Source of the DNA: Desulfosarcina sp.
Lineage (GTDB): Bacteria; Desulfobacterota; Desulfobacteria; Desulfobacterales; Desulfosarcinaceae
Length of the DNA stretch: 42,118 bases
Direction: 5' to 3'
NCBI GenBank assembly: GCA_014237405.1
Contig: JABZFO010000139.1
Coordinates: 1-42,118 of the forward strand
Under the pieces are notes generated by a model. That model was not told the origin of the DNA. It did no database searches and was given only the letters and a program-made list of their open reading frames with translations. The translations under genes and the position numbers were made by a program. This document shows, piece after piece, positions 38,645 through 42,118 of the stretch (position 1 is the stretch's first letter; every line of letters begins with the position of its first letter).

Positions 38645-39883
38645 TATTTGATGTAGCCCCACTCCTTCAGCCGCTGGTAAGCGTATTGGGCCTGCTTACC
38701 CTGCTGAACCTGCTTCAGATAGGTGTGGTAGGCCTTTGCCGACGGCTCGATTTTCTCCATGCCCTCCAGAGACAGCCCTTTGAAGAACACCGTATTGGGA
38801 TTGCCGGGAAGGCGCCGTTCGTAAATGCCAAAGTCCTCGTACGCCGCGTCGTATTTTTTGTTGCGGATCTTGGTGATGCCGCTGATGTGATAAGCCTGGG
38901 CCTCGTCGGGATAGACCTGCTTGGCCCGGTCGGCATAGCGCTCGGCTTCCGCATTCTTTTTTTGAACCAGCTGGCACTTGGCCATGAGCAGCAGCCCCAC
39001 GTAGTCGTTGGGCACTTCGTCCAGGGCCTGCTTGAACAACCCTTCCGCCTGGCTGAACTGTTCCTTGCCCATCGTTTCTTCACCGTCCTGCATCTTTTTG
39101 ATGGCGCCTTTGATTTTTCTCAGGCCGGCGGTGTTGTCCATGTACCGGTCCCGATACAGGGGCTGGCCGCTGTACTGCCGGTAATCGTTGGTGGCCTGGT
39201 TCACCGAGGTCTGGTAGCGTTCCGAAGACATGGGATGGGTGGCAAAGAGAAGATCCGTGACACCGGCCTTGTGCCTGGCGCTCGTTGTCCCGGCTGTAGG
39301 AGGCCAACAATGCCCCGGAGCCCAGCTGGCCCAGTTGCCCGGCAAGGCTGCCTGCTCCGGAACCGACAGCGACGCTGGTGAGAATAGCCAGCCCCCCCAC
39401 GGCCATGTTGGTCAGTTGGGCCTTGGACATGATTTCAGCGGTGTGCCGGGCATTGACGTGGCCCAGTTCATGGCCCAGCAGGGCGGCCAGTTCCGCTTCG
39501 TTCCCCAGCTCCAGCAGGATTCCCCGGGTGCAGGCGATGCTGCCGCCGGGAAAGGCGTAAGCATTCACATAGTTGGCATTCACGCAGTGAAAGTTGTAGG
39601 GCATCTGGCTGCGATGGGTGTTGGCGGAAAGCGTCTTCCCGGTGGTCTGCACATAGCGTTGCAGGGCCCGGTCCTGGACTGTCCCGTAGTCGGATGAGAA
39701 CTGGTGAGGAGACTGCTGCCGGTCCACGGCAATTTCCTGCTTTTCATCCATGATCATGAACTGGGATTTTCCCGTGACGGGATTGGTGGCACAACCCATT
39801 GCCAGGCCGGTGGCCGCCATGGATGTCATGGTGAGAAATTCACGACGGCTCAGCCCATTGATAACCCTTCTCGACACACGCAT
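38644..39883 (-). pseudogene. Tat-exported M48 metalloprotease with TPR tail, frameshift and internal deletion
   Basis: The N-terminal frame (from ATG 39883) has a Tat signal, LSRREFLTMTSMAATGLAMG, with a lipobox Cys31, then an M48 peptidase domain with the zinc motif HELGH at 138-142 and GGSIACTRGILLELGNEAEL. At YSRDNERQA the frame changes near 39271. The other frame continues with HKAGVTDLLFATHPMSSERY and a TPR-like tail (AEGLFKQALDEVPNDYVGLL, AERYADRAKQVYPDEAQAYH) down to the TAG at 38644. Homologues have about 30 residues between DNERQAD and the ATHPMS block; here they are missing. So a deletion plus frameshift broke the gene. Members of this BepA/LoiP group act in outer-membrane protein quality control. 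ATG 39883 is preferred over 39898 because AAGAGG is 5 bases upstream. A one-base sequencing error alone would not explain the missing residues. Confidence 0.8.
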
Positions 39884-39965
39884 ATTAACCTCTTTCATCG
39901 GAGGTTCTGATTTTTATCTATTTTTTAATTTTACAGGATCATCTCCAAAAAAGTTAGCGTGATCA

Positions 39966-40021
39966 TTGACCCCTCGACCCCTCGACCCCTTGAATCCTCG
40001 ACCCTTTGGATCCTTGAACCC
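39966..40021. repeat. seven tandem octamer units
   Basis: TTGACCCC, TCGACCCC, TCGACCCC, TTGAATCC, TCGACCCT, TTGGATCC and TTGAACCC follow without gaps with an 8-base period and consensus TYGAMYCC. It lies between the zinc-ribbon gene and the M48 pseudogene. Such arrays are prone to slippage. Confidence 0.7.
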
Positions 40022-40046
40022 TTTTCTCCAACTAAATTGGAGAAAA
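40022..40046. repeat. 10-bp perfect inverted repeat
   Basis: TTTTCTCCAA (40022-40031) and TTGGAGAAAA (40037-40046) pair around CTAAA directly after the octamer array. The U-tract is on the 5' side on both strands, so it is not a standard terminator. Confidence 0.5.
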
Positions 40047-40068
40047 ACCATTTCTATTTCCGCGTCCC

Positions 40069-40383
40069 TTACGCCCGCTGCCCACAATGTGGACAATATT
40101 TAAAGGAACCGTCAAAAGTCCTTTTGCAGGCCACACAAACGGCTAAAGACCGCGACGTCGAAGTCTCCTGAACCGGTGCCTGGAAATCATCCACCGGCCG
40201 CTGGCATCCTTCGCACAACAAAAACGGCGTCCCCTGTTTCACCCGGATCAGGGGAATGAAAAACAGGCTCAGGTACTGGTCTACCCGGGTGGTATAGGCC
40301 TGTGCCAGCCCGCAAGCGGGGCACCGTTTCGGGTTTTCATCCAGCCGTCTGGTTTTGGGTTGAACGCCGGCGATCAGAAACAT
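40069..40383 (-). CDS. zinc-ribbon protein
   Basis: This 104-residue protein has four Cys pairs: C-x2-C at 21/24 (CPAC), 57/60 (CEGC), 83/86 (CVAC) and 97/100 (CPHC), forming two zinc ribbons. A hydrophobic stretch (YLSLFFIPLIRVKQGTPFLL) separates the first two pairs, similar to zinc-ribbon proteins that sit near membranes. The function is unknown. ATG 40383 is chosen because AAGGA lies 4-5 bases upstream; a GTG at 40428 would add 15 residues. The end CPHCGQRA is typical of zinc-ribbon domains. Confidence 0.8.
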   Translation of the reverse strand: MFLIAGVQPKTRRLDENPKRCPACGLAQAYTTRVDQYLSLFFIPLIRVKQGTPFLLCEGCQRPVDDFQAPVQETSTSRSLAVCVACKRTFDGSFKYCPHCGQRA

Positions 40384-40464
40384 GGTATCCTTGAAAATGC
40401 GGCCTGCCAACGGGCGTTCAGGACACAATTCAACTTTTTATAGATTCGTAAAGTCACATTTCAA

Positions 40465-40607
40465 ACGGTTTTGTAAAAAGTTCGAGATCAAGGCTTGCGA
40501 ATCCTGAGAATACCGCTATCGCGGGTGCCGTAGGCAGTGTATTTACGATACACCGCAGTGACGAGGGATGAAGCCTAACGCAGGTATCGGGCTTTTTACG
40601 AAACCGT
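40465..40607. mobile_element. palindromic MITE-like repeat, full copy of 143 bp
   Basis: ACGGTTTTGTAAAAAG (40465-40480) and CTTTTTACGAAACCGT (40592-40607) pair with one mismatch. The centre contains TGTAT/ATACA. The AGATCAAGGC block and a CGCAGGTATCGGGC block parallel the copy at 38502-38644, which has the same length. The ends differ, so this is a subfamily. The rest of 40384-40694 shows no gene. Confidence 0.6.
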
Positions 40608-40620
40608 CAACTTTTGGCTG

Positions 40621-40647
40621 TTGCAAGCGTGGGTCGTATTGTATAAG
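40621..40647 (+). promoter_or_regulatory. weak promoter candidate
   Basis: TTGCAA (40621-40626) and TATAAG (40642-40647) are 15 bases apart, shorter than usual, upstream of the gene at 40695. The -10 is good; the spacing makes this tentative. Confidence 0.3.
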
Positions 40648-40694
40648 AAAAAGCCCCATAGTCAATATGGAAAACGCCTTTCAAGGAGCCTCAC

Positions 40695-40934
40695 ATGAAG
40701 GATAGCAGCCTGAAGATTGCCGATATGCTCAAAGACCTGATCAAGATCAACGCCGTGATTGCCACCGAACTGGTCCAGTTGGTTGAAAACTCCAGTCGGC
40801 TGATTCACGGCGGCGATGTCCCCGAAATCTGCAAGGAGCAGCACCATGCGTTGAAAAAGGAAATCATCGAAATTGCCGAAAAATGGAGCGACACGTGCCA
40901 AACCCTGCGGATTCATAATCTGGACCATGAATAG
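40695..40934 (+). CDS. small helical hypothetical protein
   Basis: This 79-residue protein is predicted to be helical and amphipathic (LKIADMLKDLIKINAVIATE, LVQLVENSSRLIHGGDVPEI, HHALKKEIIEIAEKWSDTCQ). I recognise no family. AAGGAG precedes the ATG at 40695. Its TAG (40932-40934) overlaps the AGGAG used by the amidohydrolase gene, so the two are probably cotranscribed and coupled. It may be a partner or regulator of the amidohydrolase, which is inference. Confidence 0.65.
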   Translation: MKDSSLKIADMLKDLIKINAVIATELVQLVENSSRLIHGGDVPEICKEQHHALKKEIIEIAEKWSDTCQTLRIHNLDHE

Positions 40935-40944
40935 GAGCGAGACC

Positions 40945-41790
40945 ATGATCATCGATTTTCATGTTCACACCTTTCCCGCTGAAATCCGGGACCACCGGGA
41001 GCGCTTTTTCGACGCCGAACCAGAATTCAAGCTGCTGTACGAACCCCCCAAATCCAAACTGGTGTCAGCAGAGGATATCATCGACATGATGGACGACCAG
41101 GGGGTGGACATATCGGTGGTGTTCGGGTTTCCCTGGCGCACGCCCGCTACCTGCCGGCGGAATAATGACTACGTCATCGAAGCGGTGACTAAATACCCGG
41201 ATCGGTTGCGCGGGTTTTGCTGCGTGGACAGTCTGAACCCCGATGCAGCCGAGGAAGTGCAGCGCTGCCTGGACGCCGGCCTGAGTGGCGTGGGGGAACT
41301 GGCTTTTTACGGCTGCGGCATTGACGGCGAGTGCCAGCTTAGCCTGGACCCCATCATGGCCCTGTGTCGGGAGCGGGATGTACCGGTGCTGCTGCACACC
41401 AACGAGGAGGTGGGCCCCTTCTACCCTGGAAAGACCCCCAACACCATGATCCAGATCTACGAAACCATGGCCCGCTTCCCGGACAACACCATCGTGCTGG
41501 CCCACTGGGGAGGAGGGATCTTCTTCTACCACTTGCTTAAAAAGGCGGTGAAAGAGACCCTGAAAAACGTCTATTACGACACCGCCGCATCCCCGTTTCT
41601 CTACGACAGTCGAATTTACCGATACGCCAAAGAGCTGGTGGGGCTGGACAAGGTGCTGCTGGGCACCGATTACCCGCTGCTCAAACCCGACCGTTACATC
41701 AAAGAGATGAATGAAGCCGGACTGAGCCACACGGACATGGACAAGGTGTGCGGGCAGAGCGCCGCCCGGCTGCTGAAGATGACGGACTGA
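40945..41790 (+). CDS. amidohydrolase-family metal-dependent hydrolase
   Basis: This 281-residue TIM-barrel hydrolase belongs to the amidohydrolase 2 family. The metal motif is HVH at residues 6-8 (MIIDFHVHTFP). Other ligand regions are LLHTNEEVG, VLAHWGGGIFFYHLL and KVLLGTDYPLL, the last carrying the catalytic Asp. GFPWRTPATCRRNNDYVIEA and YPDRLRGFCCVDSLNPDAAE are typical of decarboxylase/hydrolase members. The substrate is unknown. ATG 40945 is chosen because AGGAG (40933-40937) is 7 bases upstream and HVH then lies at the right place. It is followed by 140 bases without a gene, then a strong terminator. Confidence 0.92.
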   Translation: MIIDFHVHTFPAEIRDHRERFFDAEPEFKLLYEPPKSKLVSAEDIIDMMDDQGVDISVVFGFPWRTPATCRRNNDYVIEAVTKYPDRLRGFCCVDSLNPDAAEEVQRCLDAGLSGVGELAFYGCGIDGECQLSLDPIMALCRERDVPVLLHTNEEVGPFYPGKTPNTMIQIYETMARFPDNTIVLAHWGGGIFFYHLLKKAVKETLKNVYYDTAASPFLYDSRIYRYAKELVGLDKVLLGTDYPLLKPDRYIKEMNEAGLSHTDMDKVCGQSAARLLKMTD

Positions 41791-41930
41791 AGACGGTAGG
41801 TTGCTTGGGGGGGGGTAGCCTGCATTCAGTATTTTATCTTTTAGATTACCGTGTGCATATATGGTCTCGTAAATCGCAGTTCTTATTTATCGTTGTTGAA
41901 AAGGAAATATAGGCAATGTTAACGCAATTG

Positions 41931-41967
41931 AAAAGGGTCCGTAGTCCAGGGGACTACGGACCCTTTT
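41931..41967. terminator. bidirectional intrinsic terminator
   Basis: A 13-bp GC-rich stem (41935-41947 with 41951-41963) closes on a 3-base loop and is flanked by AAAA and TTTT, so it can act on either strand. It ends the amidohydrolase transcript. The bases 41791-41930 show no gene. Confidence 0.9.
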
Positions 41968-42039
41968 CGACCTTTATTTGACAGGCCCCTTTTAATTGAA
42001 CCTGGTTATCCATAAAGCTGAAGTGATAATTTTTCTCAC

Positions 42040-42066
42040 CGCCTGTGACCGCATCTGTCACAGGCG
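42040..42066. promoter_or_regulatory. 10-bp perfect inverted repeat upstream of the last gene
   Basis: CGCCTGTGAC (42040-42049) and GTCACAGGCG (42057-42066) are perfect arms around 7 bases. TATATA (42085-42090) may be the -10 of the gene at 42109. The palindrome stands where an operator would be. TGTGAC/GTCACA recalls CRP/FNR-family half sites, but the spacing is wrong for the classical site. Confidence 0.5.
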
Positions 42067-42108
42067 TGGATTATGCTGACCTCATATATAAACATAAGGA
42101 GGCCAGCT

Positions 42109-42118
42109 ATGACAGACT
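42109..42118 (+). CDS. start of a gene cut by the window edge
   Basis: AAGGAGG (42096-42102) is 6 bases before an ATG at 42109. Only the codons for M-T-D are inside the window, so the product cannot be named. Confidence 0.6.

Noticed and set aside
39966-40021. CRISPR array
   Set aside because: Units are 8 bases with no spacers; a tandem octamer array, not a CRISPR.
40022-40046. Intrinsic terminator for the zinc-ribbon gene
   Set aside because: The T-run is on the 5' side of the stem on each strand, so the required 3' U-tract is missing.

Overview
The window looks like a chromosomal segment of a Gram-negative strict or facultative anaerobe, most likely a sulfate-reducing Desulfobacterota (Desulfobacterales type). 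The evidence is indirect. There is a tungsten/molybdenum aldehyde:ferredoxin oxidoreductase, an orange-protein (Orp)-like locus with two MinD-type ATPases carrying 2[4Fe-4S] insertions and two NifX-like proteins, many lipoproteins, strong AGGAGG ribosome sites and moderately high GC. No rRNA, tRNA, CRISPR array or intact insertion sequence was recognised.

Layout. 1-1335 is accessory-looking: a small coiled-coil protein, a brnT-brnA toxin-antitoxin pair with a frameshifted toxin, and short repeats. 1493-7694 carries stress and redox genes: an exported MsrA-MsrB fusion, a histidine phosphatase, an AOR behind a probable DUF362 remnant, and two Hsp20 genes facing a ribbon-helix-helix-like gene across a nested palindrome. 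7812-13664 holds a GIY-YIG-like protein, glycogen phosphorylase followed by an EAL-like/HDOD protein, a YiiX-like papain-fold protein and a MaoC-like hydratase. 13963-16782 is a DUF1638-hydantoinase/oxoprolinase (ASKHA ATPase) fusion. 16795-20426 is a minus-strand operon of four lipoproteins (LpoB-like, COG3014-like, two LPP20-like). 20570-22646 has a LOG-family protein, a SpoIIAA-like protein with a clear promoter and terminator, and a shortened ABM-fold protein.

22911-26875 is the Orp-like minus-strand cluster: two MinD/ferredoxin ATPases overlapping by ATGA, two NifX-like proteins, a glycine-rich small protein and a YhdH/AcuI reductase coupled to it by ATGA. 27106-33688 holds two large divergent genes: an unrecognised 758-residue helical protein, and a ~1290-residue protein with a long helical N-terminus, a PEP-synthase-type ATP domain and a phosphohistidine domain but no PEP barrel. 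Its 5' end abuts a palindromic repeat and looks truncated. 33762-42118 has a GAPDH-like enzyme, a small RHH-like protein, a lipoprotein, a lipoprotein Fe-SOD, a DMT transporter, trmL, a broken Tat/M48 metalloprotease, a zinc-ribbon protein, a small helical protein with an amidohydrolase, a strong bidirectional terminator and the first codons of another gene.

A family of palindromic MITE-like repeats links the region: two full copies of 143 bp each (38502-38644 and 40465-40607), a right-truncated copy (29650-29789) and a right-end fragment (1291-1335). Two of these touch gene ends. The leads most worth follow-up are the large divergent pair, the Orp-like operon with its glycine-rich protein and reductase, the lipoprotein operon, the DUF1638-ASKHA fusion, and the repeat family with its gene-end effects. 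All functions are inferred from sequence patterns read by eye; no database search was run.
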